NCBI GenBank assembly: GCA_002633005.1
Contig: NMRA01000216.1
Span: 1-64,000 of the forward strand
Reading direction: 5' to 3'
Source of the DNA: Phoronis australis
Taxonomy: Eukaryota; Phoronida; Phoronidae
DNA: 64,000 nt
The notes below the pieces were generated by a model that saw only the letters and a program-made list of their open reading frames with translations, was not told where the DNA came from and ran no database searches. The position numbers and the translations under genes are program-made. Every line of letters begins with the position of its first letter. The stretch's first letter is position 1. This document shows, one piece after another, positions 36,901 to 51,900 of this stretch.

Positions 36901-39900
36901 GTATATATTTAGTAATTGGAATCATTGTGTTGTAACAAATGATAAAAGAAAATAATTTCAGGGATTCTGTTTGACTTTTGTTCAGAGTGAGAGTCTTGTG
37001 ATTCAGTAAGTGTTCTTTTTACATCGGTTCCGAATTAATCTGTTGACACCAGAATGACCCGTTGATATCACTTTCAGCTTAGGTACAGAAAGAAGTCTCC
37101 TTCTCCTGTACGCAAAAAGAAATCTCAAAAAACCACTTCCCGAAAGAGGCGAACATCATCTGCCCCCACCTGGGAGCAGGCCTGTTCAACCACTCGGACA
37201 GTCCATTTTCAAAGTCACCCAAATGTTAGTCAAGATGTTAAGGACTTTGATTGGTTCATGACTCTGTTTAGGTTTTGTTATTGTTAGTCTTCCGTTTTTT
37301 GTGTTCTGCTGTAACAAGACGTTGATGACATGCCTGTCCAGTGAAATGAATGTGTTCAGCCCCAAGACTGATTGTGTCACTCTATGATTAACCCGTGGGC
37401 TAAACACACAGCCTATTTAATAAGATTCAGACTCTGTGCTATTGTTTCATTCCCCATTCAAATTGAGCAAAAATAAGACTGGGTCTTTTTGGCAGAGGTT
37501 ATAAAAACATAATTAGAAAACAGTAGCACCATGTCAATTTGGCTGAAGTGACTGAGTGTCCACACATTCCCATTAACCCATGTGCGGAGAACTGTTGTTT
37601 CCAACCATTAACAGTAGAATACTTGTCTGACAGAGTTCTTCCTGAAGAAATCCCACTGGGTTTCAGTTAATTTCAAGTCAAATACTTCAATTTGAATTTT
37701 ACTAACTGAACATTTGAATGAGTTGTGGTGCTTTTGTACTAATAAGTAAATTTTTCGTTTTGCAGGAATCTGGATTATGTTACTATGCATTGTGCGTAAA
37801 ACTGACAGTTGTTGTGTGATTCGTTTCTATCTTTGATTTTCAGACTCTTAGTTTCTTTCAACTGCGTGCTTTACTTAAGCTGAAGCGTATTTGGAAGGAA
37901 AAGCTCGCGCGACGTATGCAAGCGAAATACAACATGAAGCCATGGAAATACCCTCAGTACAAGAACAAATTGTCTACGGTGGTTCATTGAATTTTTTGTT
38001 CATTAAGCACTTACGGTACCACTGTAACATCATGGGATAGAGCAGGACTCCAAAGTTGGAAGAATTATTGTAAAACTTCCAATCAATTTCTAACTAAAGC
38101 TGCCTTGTTTTCAAAGTTACGTACTGGTTACTTATGGTTAAATGAGGCATTCTCGTATTGAAATAAGATTTCTCACGAGTCTCAAACAATTCTTTGGCCC
38201 AGTTCAGTTGAAAGTGGGTGCAATAGATATGTTGTGATTTCTTTCGCTGCAAAATATGCAAAAATTTGAATTTGAATTAAGTGTAATTAGCTTTCAAAAA
38301 TTTAATGTTTAGGAGTGGAAATACACTCCGTGGCTTTAGGATGTTTATACACTCCTTACCCATACCACATTTGGTGCATGGTTAGGACATTGATTAGAAA
38401 ACGATAACATAGATGGGGTTACTGTTCGCTCCATTTGCTCCATCTCATGGTGTTTTAGTTTGCTATTTCCATGCAGTATATTGCACTGTCCTCCCTCCAT
38501 GAACCAATGCGGTTTTGCCTCTGTCATTAACATAACTGTAAATAGGTCATGTTTAATGAAAGACATTCAGCTGTTCACTGCCTGACTGAATCATGTAGAT
38601 TGATTATAAGCAGGAGAAACCCCGGAAAACGGAATTTTGTTTGGCACACTTGTTGCCCTTAGCAAACACCCTCCGCATTGAAAATAAATCCTGCTAGTTT
38701 CGTGAATCCTCAAAACGTCATTTGTGTGTCAATCGTTTTTTTCTTCCGGATTATAAGTTTGAGATAAATCGTTCACTTGCTTCTCACACTTTAGAATTTA
38801 CATAGTAAATAACCGCTTTAAACCTTGTAATTGTAGTCTAATCATCTTCAGGGCCTCTTACTTTCAGAGCACTACCGACATCTGAGCACCAAGAAAACAA
38901 CAGTCAACTTTGGCATGGTTGCATTGACATCATTACTGTCTTAGCACAAGCTCAGACTTTCTTTCAAGTGTCAGTCTGTTTGTTTTAATTCCAGGCTGTG
39001 GTTCCTGAGACATGGTTGTCTCCCGAATAATTCTCTGCACCATTAACAGCGTTGTGTTCGGTTTACTTGCTAACAATGAATTGAGTAGCGTAGACGTGTA
39101 CTTTCATTGTCTAATATGTTTCAGTTGGTTAAGTGCACTGCATCGGTACACAATTGGAATTATTTCTCACTTTAAACGGACATTCTGTGCACATGTTATG
39201 TGTGTCAACATATTAGCATTGGCTGCACTTGAGTCACTCTGGGCCATGGCTGCACTTGAGTCACTCTGGGCCCTGGCTGCACTTGAGTCACTCTGGGCCC
39301 TGGTTCAGCCGCATCAATTAGCTAAGACATCAGGCCCTGGGTCAAGTTATTTTTAACATTATTTTTCTGTTTAATTTTTGTATAAACTCGAGATAAATAC
39401 CCTGAAGAGCATTATGGTTTGCATGCCTTTGAACGACTTGATGACCCCATTAAAATTTGTATCTCTAATCTAGTGGAGTCATCAAGTACAAACTAAGACA
39501 AGACTCTCAGTTTGTAAACCAAAATATACTCATGCACAAGACAGGATGCCTTCGTTGAAAAAAAAGCAGAAACTTACGGAAAATGTGAAAAGTAATTTGG
39601 AGTTTAATTTTGAGTTGGGAGATTAGACCCTGAGCACTGTTGACTCTTGATTGATGACTTCTGACCTACAAACAGATGTCTTGGCTTGTTGACCCGGTGG
39701 ATCTGTCAAACTTGCCATGTCTTTAAATAGTGAAGGACAAATAAGCTTGATTTGCCACTCTAGGTTGTAGAATTAATCTAGTTATGTCGAGTTTTTGTGG
39801 TGAAATGTTGATACTTAGCCATCAACTATTACATCAACTAATAGTAATTTGTAAATTCTGAAGAAAGAATTTCAGTCTTATAATTGACTTAAGGTTGAAC

Positions 39901-42900
39901 ATGTCAGAGAAGGGAAAATCTGAAATCAAAGTAAATGACAATAAAATAGATGAAGACCTGTCAGCTTTTTAAACAAAGTTTAATTGGTATTCAAAAAGCA
40001 AAATTTGCCTAATTATGCTGTTTTGGGAGGACTTTATCTTTGTTTTGGAAGTTAGACAAAACCCAAGACATTGTACAAGACCATCCAACCGCATGCACCT
40101 TCGTACAACTCTTGGGTTACAGTAATTCTCCACTTATTTTCAACTGTCTAATTGTCATTTTCAAACACTGGTTACTTTAATATTATTACGAAGTTAATGG
40201 AAATTTACCAAAAATTTATCAAAAGTTAATTTATGACGTTTTCACAGTACACAATGCTTAGTAATAGGGCTAAAATTTTCTTAATCTTTATTTTTGTGGA
40301 GAATTTGACAAAAGAGAATTTCACATGTCCGCCATTGTGTGCTTCGTTGAATTCCCATAATGCAACCGCTAATGGTCACATTCTAATGTATTGATATTAT
40401 CTACTTGTAGCTTGATGGTGACACGTTTGCCTTTTCTGCCATTGACAAACCTGATGGGTTTGATAGTCAGGAAGATAGGCAGGTGGCTGACTTGTTGAGT
40501 AAGTTCTATATTGAATTCAACCACACACAAATCTATCATGTAATATGTCTGGCAAGTAGTTAGTTATTAATGAAATGATGTGATCTAGTCTTCAACTCTG
40601 TCTTGCACCCAGTTGCTTTATCTCGCCACGTTGTCTGGTATTTTTATGTTTTGAACTCATGAATGTTATGTACAGTAAAACAGCAACCTGAAGGCGTTCA
40701 CTATGATTCAACAAGAAGCCTTTAGTTTTTGCAGATTCAAACCTGAATTGCCTCTGATATGTGTTGCTGAAAACATCACATTTTGAATTATATATTCATT
40801 GTTTTAAATTAGATATTCTGAAACTGACCCCACTTGTTCCTCCTGAATCTCTTGATAATGAGCTAATAACCACCATTTGGTCTTCACCATGGTAGTAAGC
40901 TCCATACAGAAGAGGTCACCTTTCACTTTTCACCAAAACCACGTTATCACTATCACTGACTATTCACTCTTAGTCTTGTCATTCACAAGTTCAGCAAGAA
41001 CTGATCAGTTTACTGTCAAATGTTCAACCCTTGTTAGGGTTATCAGATTCGCGCTTGTGGATAGTCAGTCACACACTGTTGTAGCTGGGTGCCTAATAGT
41101 CAAATGCATTGGCTTAATGTAATTCTGTGTTTTGCAGAGGACTATTGTAATCAGATCTACGATGCAGTGCTGTTTGCCACCACACGTTCTCTTGTCACGC
41201 TGGCCGAGGCATCGGGTTGTCAAGGGGAGACTGTTAGATCTGTCAGTGCTATGTCACAACATTCACTTGGAAGTAACAGGTTGGTTCAGTGTTCACTTGC
41301 ACAGAAGCACCTTATAGTGTGGACATAAACATCTCATGACACACCTGGTACAGGTGAAAATTCTAGCCAAAACCCAATTAGATTAATTGTGAACTGAAAG
41401 AAGGTTAAGTAATTAAATCATAAATTAATTTAATTCTCTTTGATACATTTTATCACATGATCTGGATTGTGTGTAAATGTATTTTTGATGTAAAATGACT
41501 GTTTCTTGGCATTTTTGCATACTGGTTTACAAGCATGTCATGTTGGGTTTTGAGTGACCGCTTTTAAAGCAATGTTATCACTGAAGATGACACCTTCAAT
41601 AAATGAATAAAATTATAATCGTTAAATTTTTTACATTGAATGCGATAAGCTTGTAACCAGTTAAAACTGATATTAAATTATGTAAGCAATTGATGTCAAT
41701 TTGTAGAGTCTAAAAATTATGCTTATGGATTAGTTTTAANCCCATTCCCTGCCAACACAATAGAGAGCCATCTGGCTGGGCTGCCAACAGTCAACAGGCA
41801 CATTTATGAAATAAGGAGTTGTCATAAAGGATTACATTTAGGGGACCAAGCAGTCCAAGCAACTGGACTGAATGCAATAGGCTACTGTAATCCCATTTAT
41901 TCAGCGAACTCCAACCATCGGACGATCATCATCCCATAGTCAATTTTTGCCTGGACTGGGTTCCTCATATGAATTTTTTGGAAATCTGTAGATTTTCTGA
42001 ATGTAGTTGTACCCTATCTTTTGAAGAAGGTTAAGTAATTAAATCACAAATTAATTTAATTCTCTTTGATACATTTTATCACATGATCTGGATTGTGTGT
42101 AAATGTATTTTTGATGTAAAATGACTGTTTCTTGGCATTTTTGCATACTGGTTTACAAGCATGTCATGTTGGGTTTTGAGTGACCGCTTTTAAAGCAATG
42201 TTATCACTGAAGATGACACCTTCAATAAATGAATAAAATTATAATCGTTAAATTTTTTACATTGAATGCGATAAGCTTGTAACCAGTTAAAACTGATATT
42301 AAATTATGTAAGCAATTGATGTCAATTTGTAGAGTCTAAAAATTATGCTTATGGATTAGTTTTAATTAGTTTTATACTCAGTCAGTTAAATGTTTTTGTC
42401 TTTGTACAACAATTCTATCTCTCTCAGAAGTGCATCTTGCCATTGTATCTGCAGAGTGCTGTACAATACTTTACAATACAAAGAATGTTTCCACATAGTG
42501 CTTGTAATGTGTGGTGTTCTTCTTATAGTTCTAGTCGCGTCCAGTCTGCCAAGTTGGACCGACCACAGTCAGTTCTATCCATGCTGTCTGACATGACATG
42601 GTCGACGGAGAAAGCCCACGAGATTACGTACCTACAGTAAGAAATTTATAAAATTGTCATGACTTTAATCTAAAGGCATACTGCACTGTCTTTTGGAGAA
42701 CAATCATGAACTTGAAACAGAGACAAAAGGAATTGGAATTTTTTAATGACAAAATGTGTCCTGGGGACGTCACCTTGGTCGTAGTGCAATGTTACGTGCG
42801 ACAATGTTTTGTGCTAACTTGACCTTGATATGTCTTGGATTATTTTATTTTATGGACACAAAACAAATAATTCAGTTGTTTACCATTCTTTCTTATTCCA

Positions 42901-45900
42901 TGTCAGAAAATACTGAATGAAATTGTTGCATTACTTTAAATTAGTTATTCATGTGCAATATGCCTTTGAGTTAATTTCCAACACATTTATTTGTATTCCG
43001 TCCTGTTTAACTGGCTGGAAAATGAAAATTGAGCTAGTACCTCTACTCTCAGAAAATCAGTCTCGTAATATTCATTGTTGTGACAGTGTTCTATTTCCGT
43101 TGGCAACAAGAACATAGTTACTTTAGACACCATCAACAACTCAAGAAAAAGCTTTAGAGTTTACTAGCCAAACATAAAATTGCGAATTTGAAAATGAACA
43201 CATTACTACACATGACTGTACACATGACTGTGCACATGACTGTGATGTGAGTTGTTGACGGACATAGAATCCAGTCATGGCAAGGAACATTTTGAGAGAT
43301 TTTATGAGCAAAATGCCTAAGTCAATTTTTGTTTTGCTAAATTGGGCAAAATGCAACACTAATTGGTCTTACCCTTCAAATTTAGTGACCCATATTCATT
43401 TTGTTAACTACGAGACATTACATCTATCGTTTTGTAGTGAATAAGTTGAGCACCACTGTGAGTCACATGTATGATAAAATTTTCCTCCATTTTTCGTGTT
43501 CAGAAGTAGACATATGCGCCTGATTGCAGATATAGGCGCATCTTCACCATAGTAAATAGTTATGCACTATCTTAGACAGCCATATCGGGTCATTAATTCA
43601 TGACTATCAAGTCTAATTGAAAATTTCATCACAAATGCCATTTAAAGTATTAACGACGTATTATTTGATATTTCCCTTAAAGACACATGGTGTCTAAATA
43701 TTTCCCTCTGCCCAAGTATATCCTGTGAGTACTGTTCTTTCTTGGTTATGTCTAGTGCCTGATGTGTGGCGGATATTATTTTTTCACAGAATGTGTTGTA
43801 TGCTTTCTCTAGTAGTGGAAAATAGTGGAAATATTTTTTGGTCGTTTTGTTTTTACATAGTGCCATCTTGTTATGATTGGTTTCTTGCTTTTTATTTTTA
43901 GTTTACGTGCTTAGCAGTGTTATTTTTGTGGCTGACTTTGTAATTTACTTTAAATTTTTAATTACTATAAAGTGGCCTTTGCATTATTTTTTTATTGCTT
44001 GAGGAGAGTTTCTCTGCTTATAGTAATATTGCGAAGTGATAAGTGGTACAGAATTAAATGACCTCTGATTTGTGGAGAGTCACCATCAAGCAAAAGTACT
44101 GCACAATATTTTAATCAATGTCTCTGTCAGTTACATTCTGCTATCAACAGTGAATTTATATCCTCAGTCATAACATGCAATCAGTTGTAGACACCTGTGT
44201 GACTGTTAAGTCAGATGTCTGCAAGTAACATAATTATTTAAACATTCAATTTTTCCTGTAAGTTTTTCTTAATAAAGTGGGCTTCCGGTCGACCTTGCAA
44301 AGTGTAAGTAACTATTAATTTGATAAATATATAATTTTTCAACAAGGTTCTTTTTTCTCTTTACAGCCACTGGTGAGTTCTTATTACAGCGCAATTTTAT
44401 ACATTTGGAATACTCCTCAATTAAACAACTTTACTATAGTCAAAAATTAATTTTTGATAGTCATCGGTGTTCTTTGTTTAGATGTTTGTAAGATTCTGTC
44501 CCTTTCAATTCTTCTACTTATCATTGTTGCTCTCTTTCAGGTTTCGTGTAGAGGTGAAGTTTTCTATCCCCAACATCATCATAGAGCCTCCATTGGAGCA
44601 TGTTCAGTCAGCTGTCAGCATAGTGGGAAAGAGGATCTTGGCTGCATGTAGAGGTATTAAGGGATTGTTAAGTGTCTGTGGAGAGGTATTAAGGGATTGT
44701 TAAGTGACTGTGGAGAGGTATTAAGTGATTGTTAAGTGACTGTGGAGAGGTATTAAGTGATTGTTAAGTGACTGTGTAGAGGTATTAAGGGATTGTTAAG
44801 TGACTTTGTTGAGGTATTAAGGGATTGTTAAGTGGCAGACTGTAGAGGTATTAAGGGATTGTTAAGTGACTGTGGAGAGGTATTAAGGGATTGTTAAGTG
44901 ACCGTGGAGAGATATTAAGGGATTGTTAAGTGACTGTGTAGAGGTATTTAGTGATTGTTAAGTGACTGTTGAGGTATTAAGGGATTGTTAAGTGACTGTG
45001 TAGAGGTATTAAGGGATTGTTAAGTGACTTTGTTGAGGTATTAAGGGATTGTTAAGTGACAGACTGTAGAGGTATTAAGGGATTGTTAAGTGACTGTTTT
45101 CTAAAACTAACTGGCTCTGAACACCAGCGACAGGGCCAGTGGTTCTTGAAACAGAATTGACCAATTTCGGCAAATTTTTTTTTGTTTCACCACAGTTGTG
45201 GCGAAAAATGAGAAGGGAAGCAGACGTAAAACTTAAGTTGGTTGAAAATTATCCCAATATTTTTGCTTTGATTTTCACTGAGAAGATAAGCTAACTTTTT
45301 TGAAAACTACTGTTTTGGAACAAGTGAGGTGATTGCATTTTCTGTGGCCATAGAGTGCAGGGCCTTTGCACTTTGTGATGTCCTTTTCATGTTTAAAAAT
45401 TAAAACAATACAAACTTTGACTGAAATCACATCTATTTTGTCTAAGGAATTTTTTGAGATGAATTTTGAATTTCATAACAATTAGTTACTGTAACTGGTC
45501 GAAATCAAATTATTTTGTCAAGAAGGGCAAGTATATGTATACACGAGCACAAGAGATTTCTAGTTATATTTAACCATTTTCTGACCATGCCGTGACTACA
45601 ATTATTTTAGGTATAAAGTGGATTGCTGGTAAGATTGGTCAACAGTTCTTCTCATCCATAAACGAGGACCCAACTGTAGTAGAAATCATGGAACAGCTGT
45701 CCAATATTGTGCCAGGTAAGCTCTTATTGGACATCATCTTAGTGAGTGAGAAAAGGTATAAATTGTTTCATCTAATAACAATAGTGACATTATTTATTAC
45801 TTAACTGTATATTATATTCTCCCAGTCAGTTAATCTCATTTGCTTAGCTTTTTATTTTTGAGAGGTGAGAATCAATTTTTTGCACTTCGCAAATGGCAAA

Positions 45901-48900
45901 TTAAATTTTGCATAAATCAGATATTAGATATTAGTTGTAGTTAACATTTGTTTAATTGTTAACTTTTCAGATCTACAGGATATCGTCCAAACTCATCTTC
46001 ACCACTTCAGCTTGTATGACTTCTTGTGGAAAGATGACATGCATGGCAACTATTATGACTTCATTAAGAATGACCCGGGCACATTTGCCATGAAGAGGGA
46101 AGTCGAGCGTCTCCTGAGAATTGAAAAGAAGGTATTGGTCCTAGCTTTTTGCTGGGCTGTCTTGTTTTACAATCAACTGCCAATGAGAACTGCATTCATT
46201 GACATATGCTATGATCTTTTGTCCCGTGCGAACACTTCTATGCCAAAATACTGCCGAGGGAATTTTTTCAATTTTTTTTCAAGAGGATATGTCGTCACTT
46301 GATGATTGTCATTTACTCTCAGACAATGGAAAACTGGGTTGTGTTTCTTGTGAAATGTCAGGTGAAATGTCAGCTTTAGTAATTATTGACATATATGTCA
46401 CGGTTATAATTTTTTAAATTCTTTTTGCAATTACCCTTTGTAAACCATGAATTTAAATGTGTTGTGCAATTACTAGGCTAGCAACCTAACCATTTTTCAG
46501 CTACTTTTGAGCCTTTGACAAGTTAGATGTTTTGACATCAGGGTCGTGAGAGAATATTTGCCAAAAAATCACTAAAACACAGTTACCAATTCCCCCCTTC
46601 CCCCCCTCACCACCACCCCTCCACTTTTTGAGCACAATGCATCACACCTGGACACATTACCCCTTTGCAGGTGTTGGCCATCCCCAGTGCCTTGCCAGTG
46701 GGACCCATTTGCATGCACACTGATCCTGTCAAGAACGCTCTACACGGGTTTGCCATGGCCTGGAAGACAAAGTATGCGTCGGTTCTTCATGAGGAAGCAA
46801 AGGTAGCTGGTATTTATTAATCATTAGCTTTCATTTTATGCTGAGTAGACTCACTGTAAACCTGGTTCATGTCGCAACACTTAGTGCTCAGCAAACTTAG
46901 CATAAGTGGGATCCAAGCTGATCGAGAGGTTTTATCTCTCTCAGAGTAAAGTGAAATATGATTTTTGAAGGGCTCACTGCACAAATGAGAAAAGAGTAAC
47001 GTGAAACTTTGTCCAAGTAGAGCGAAAATCTGATTTATGCATGTTTGTTTATCAGCAGCAGCATGAAGAAGATATTGTTTGTGATGTTTTATGTAAGTGG
47101 ATAAAGTTGATAAAGCCAGGTATTGGATAGTGGCCATTTATAGTTGAATGTGAAAACAAACAGTGAAGGAAAGGGAAAATCAGAGAATAATTCGCTTTAA
47201 GTCACAAGAATTGTTCCACATAGCTGATGTTCAGCAAGAGAAAACTTCTCGTCACTATTGAATAGAGTCATCTCTATTTGTTCACATTAAGAATTTTCTG
47301 TACCTCAGAAAAAGCTGGACGCAGCCACTCTGTACCGTATGAACGTGCGTAACCGGCTGGAGTTGACTGTACACACCCTTGATCAACTGAATAGCACCTT
47401 ACACCTACTGGAGGAGGTAGCAGATATGGAGAATAAGATAGATGACATTTACCTGCCTATTGAAGCCATGTACGCCAAACTCAGGTGAGTCTCGCTGTGG
47501 TCTGTGCTTAAATATAGGATCCCGTGGAAGGGTATTTAATATTTAATAAAGTTGTCTTCACGAACGTCACATTTATTGAACCAACCTCGTTCGTGTAATT
47601 AACAAGCTTGAATATGGTGACTGTTGCTGGCGGCTATTATTTATCCAGTACGTAAAATAGATTGGGACAATAATATTGTTTGAACTTCAACTATTACAGT
47701 AACTTCAACAATTCATTCCACCAATTCAGTGCAATACTGTGATCAAAACCAATAATTGTTTTGAAAATAATTAACTGGACAGCATTGAAATTTGACGAAC
47801 GTTTGGCGCGCATGACCACAAATACATTATTATCTACTTTATTATTTTGTAAGAATACATTCGATTCCATGGAATTCTCTTTGAATGCAAAATCTAAGCA
47901 GGTGTGGCTTCACGCACTTTGTTGAAATTGTGGCAACTTGCCTTGCAAGTCCATATTTTACAGGCAAACTATTAGCGGCAGGTCTCTAAAACATCACCAT
48001 AAACTTTGACTTAAGTTTGACAAAATTCCCATTTTAATACCACAAATATTTGCAGAGTCTAATAGAATGCTGTGGAATTTTATTTTATTTGAGAACTGCT
48101 GTATCATTCTATAAACAGAAACAGTAGCGAGTTGAGTATAACACTCCTCGATAACAATGCTATAGTTAGCTCTGTCAGTATTTCTCAAACTAATCAAGCA
48201 ACCATCTTAAGGTAATTAAAGTTTAGCATCGAGTACTAAAATAAAAGTGACAGGCTTGCAAGCTTCGCCAAGTTTTAACAAATCTGAATACTGACTTCTA
48301 CTTTAAATTTGTTTTCCTTGTTCACAAGACGTTCATTTTCTTTTATAAAAATTCAGTTTGGATTCTCATACAACCGTTTTTTTTTGTTTTTTTTTTGATT
48401 CTTGCAATCTGTGGCATAATTGTGACGAAATGTAATGACTTCACCAGTAGTCATGATTATTATCTCCCCTTTCTGTGCAGAGAGTTTGAACTACGACTTC
48501 CACGCAGTGAAGTTCAAGAGGTGGATCAGCTGCGTGACAAGTGGCAGGACCTGCTTGACCTGGCTGGCGTGGTTAGGAAAGACCTGCTGAAGGAGAAGAG
48601 GGGAGTTTTTGAACAAGAGCTTGACAAACAAGTCAAGGTAAGACACTGCATTGGGCTGGTGGGTACATGTTTTGTTACACGGATGATTTTCTAATAAAAT
48701 ACCCAACTGATAGGGCATTATACCAGTCCTACTCTCACCGAAGTTTGCAACTAGTCAGTAGCAATCCCTCACATGGGTGACTCGGCTCGGATTGATTACA
48801 ATATTGCTCGATATGTTGCTCGTCATGAACTTCACTTTGCAATATAAGACAATAACTCTGTTGTGATGATCACGATCACTGTTCAACAGCTGTGTCTAAA

Positions 48901-51900
48901 TTAGATGCTGATAAATAATGAACGTTCATTATTACTCATTTGATATACGACGAAGACTAGCCATTAAACCGTCGGTTAGTGCAATGCAATAGGCTTTTGA
49001 TTAATCTGACTGGTGGTTGTTCAAACCTGGTATAAGTAATCCCTTATGTTTTTAATGGAACAAAATTTAATCATGGTATATCTTATTCACCTTTTCCTCA
49101 GACATTCGTCGTGGAGGTCATCCAGTTCCGGAATGCGTTTGACGCCCAGGGTCCCGCCGTGCCAGGCATACCTCCAGAGGAGGCTGTGGAAAGATTACAC
49201 GACTTCCAACACAGATACGGTCTGTTTGAGGCGAAACGCAAGACGCTGGACTCAGTCTCCAAGCTGTTTGGTATTGTGTGCAAGCCGTTCCCAGAACTGG
49301 ACAAAACTGGTGAAGTAAGGAATGCAATTCTAAAATTGACCCAATTCTTTGACTAGTTTATTAAGCCTTTAGTTAAGAGACAAAGTATGTTGTAAAATTT
49401 TACTTAATTTGTGTATACTGACCTGTGTTTTACTCACTGTAAGACTGTGTAATTTTGAAAATTTCTAAAAACCAGACTTGTCCAGTAGGCTTTTATTCAG
49501 TCAAGATCGTATTCCATTAAAACATCTGATGTCCATTTCCGTTTTTAATTGCAAACCAAAAATTATAGCCAGGTAGTAATTCCATGTCATTCTGTGAAGT
49601 CATTCAGGCTATACAGTATTCTGTTGTGTGGTTTGCAGGAACTGGTCTTGCTCGGACAGCTCTACGGCCTGTTCCAGAAGTTCATCAGGTTTGACAACAG
49701 ATTCAAGGACACGCTTTGGGCAGAGGTGCACTTGGAAGAATCTAACAGAGAGGTGATCCTTGTTGAATGTTATAATTAAACAAATTTTCTTACTACTTTT
49801 TCACTCAAAACAACATAACATTGTTCACCTACAATGATCATCTGTTTCATGATTTAAGCCTTGGTGCCTAAAGTTGGAATGAGTTAAGAGGTGGTCAAAG
49901 CAGTCCTCAAATTAGAATATGTCTCTTAGCATGCTATAGTTTAACCTGCAGTTTGTATGTCTTATGTATAATATTAAGTCTTATGGTGTTAGCTGTTCAT
50001 ACTCACACAATTCAAGGCATTCCATATAATTTTCTAATGCTTGGTTTTATGTTCAAAATTGGTTACCTTTTGACCAATGTTATAGTTAACTCAAAGATTT
50101 TTGTTTTATCGATTCTATAACCAGCAGTAGTTTGTAATGCTCGTTTACAGTTTTGTAACAACTTTACTGTTTAACTCTTAAATTATAAATGTAAATGATG
50201 TACTGTGGCCATTTCAGGTTGAGTCATACTGGGATGAGTGCTTGGCTTTACCCAGTAAACTGAAAGACTGGGACGCCTACACAGACATGAAGGGCTCTAT
50301 ACAGGAGTACCTTGACGTCTTCCCACTCCTACACAGACTGGCATCCAAGGTAAGCTNCATTGGGCTGGTGGGTACATGTTTTGTTACACGGATGATTTTC
50401 TAATAAAATACCCAACTGATAGGGCATTATACCAGTCCTACTCTCACCGAAGTTTGCAACTAGTCAGTAGCAATCCCTCACATGGGAGACTCGGCTCGGA
50501 TTGATTACAATATTGCTCGATGTGTTGCTCGTTGTGAATTTCACTTTGCAATATAAGACAATAACTCTGTTGTGATGATCATGATCACTGTTTAACAGCT
50601 GTGTCTCAATGGGATGCTGACAAATAATGAATGTTCATTCATTTGTTACTCGTTTGATATACGACGAAGACTAGCCATTAAACTGTCGGTTAGTCCAATG
50701 CAATAGGCTTTTAATTTATCATACTGGTGGTTGTTCAAACCTGGTATAAGTAATCTTTTATGTTATTAATGGAACAAAATGTATTTCATGGTATATCTTA
50801 TTCACCTTTTCCTCAGACATTCGTCGTGGAGGTCATCCAGTTCCGGAATGCGTTTGACGCCCAGGGCCCCGCCGTGCCAGGCATACCTCCAGAGGAGGCT
50901 GTGGAAAGATTGCACGACTTCCAACACAGATACGGTCTGTTTGAGGCGAAACGCAAGACGCTGGACTCAGTCTCCAAGCTGTTTGGTATTGTGTGCAAGC
51001 CGTTCCCAGAACTGGACAAAACTGGTGAAGTAAGAAATGCAATTCCAAAATTGACCCAGTCTTTTACTTGTATATAAAGCCTTTAGTTACCAGTCGAGAC
51101 AAAGTATGCTGTAAAATTGTATTTAATTGTGTATGCTGACCTGTGCTTTACTCACTGTAAGACGGTGTAATTTTGAAAATTTCTAAAAACCAGGCTTATC
51201 TAGTAGTCTTTTATTCAGTCAAGATCGTATTTCATTAAAACATCTGATGTCCATTTCCGTTTTTAATTGCAAACCAAAAATTATAGTCAGGTAGTAATTC
51301 CATGTCATTCTGTGAAGTCATTCAGGCTATACAGTATTCTGTTGTGTGGTTTGCAGGAACTGGTCTTGCTCGGACAGCTCTACGGCCTGTTCCAGAAGTT
51401 CATCAGGTTTGACAACAGATTCAAGGACACGCTGTGGGCAGAGGTGCACTTGGAAGAATCTAACAGAGAGGTGATCTTTGTTGAATGTTATTATTAAACA
51501 CATTTTCTTACTACTTTTTCACACAAAACAACATAACCTTGTTCACCTACAATGATCATCTGTTTCATGATGGTGCCTAAAGTTGGAATGAGTTAAGAGG
51601 TGGTCAAAGCAATCCTCAAATTAGAATATGTCTCTTAGCATGCTATAGTTTAACCTGCAGTTTGTATGTCTTATGTATAATATTAAGTCTTATGGTGTGT
51701 TAGCTGTTCATACTTGCACGATTCAAGGCATTCCATATAATTTTCTAATGCTTTGTTTTATGTTCAAAATTGGTTACCTTTTCACCAATGTCATAGGTAA
51801 CTCAAAGATTTTTGTTTTATCGATTCTATAACCAGCAGTAGTTTGTAATGCTCGCTTACAGTTTTGTAACAACTTTACTGTTTAACTCTTAAGTTATAAA

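Noticed and set aside
38996-39015. Possible short exon between exons 21 and 22
   Set aside because: The acceptor is present, but the donor is weak and phase continuity to 40411 already works without it.
39012-39356. 114-aa open frame with AALESLWAL repeats
   Set aside because: The repeat is a 27-bp DNA minisatellite in an intron, and the rest has no homology or splice support.
44650-45096. Regular spaced repeats resembling an array such as CRISPR
   Set aside because: Units are contiguous with no unique spacers and lie in a eukaryotic intron; it is a minisatellite.
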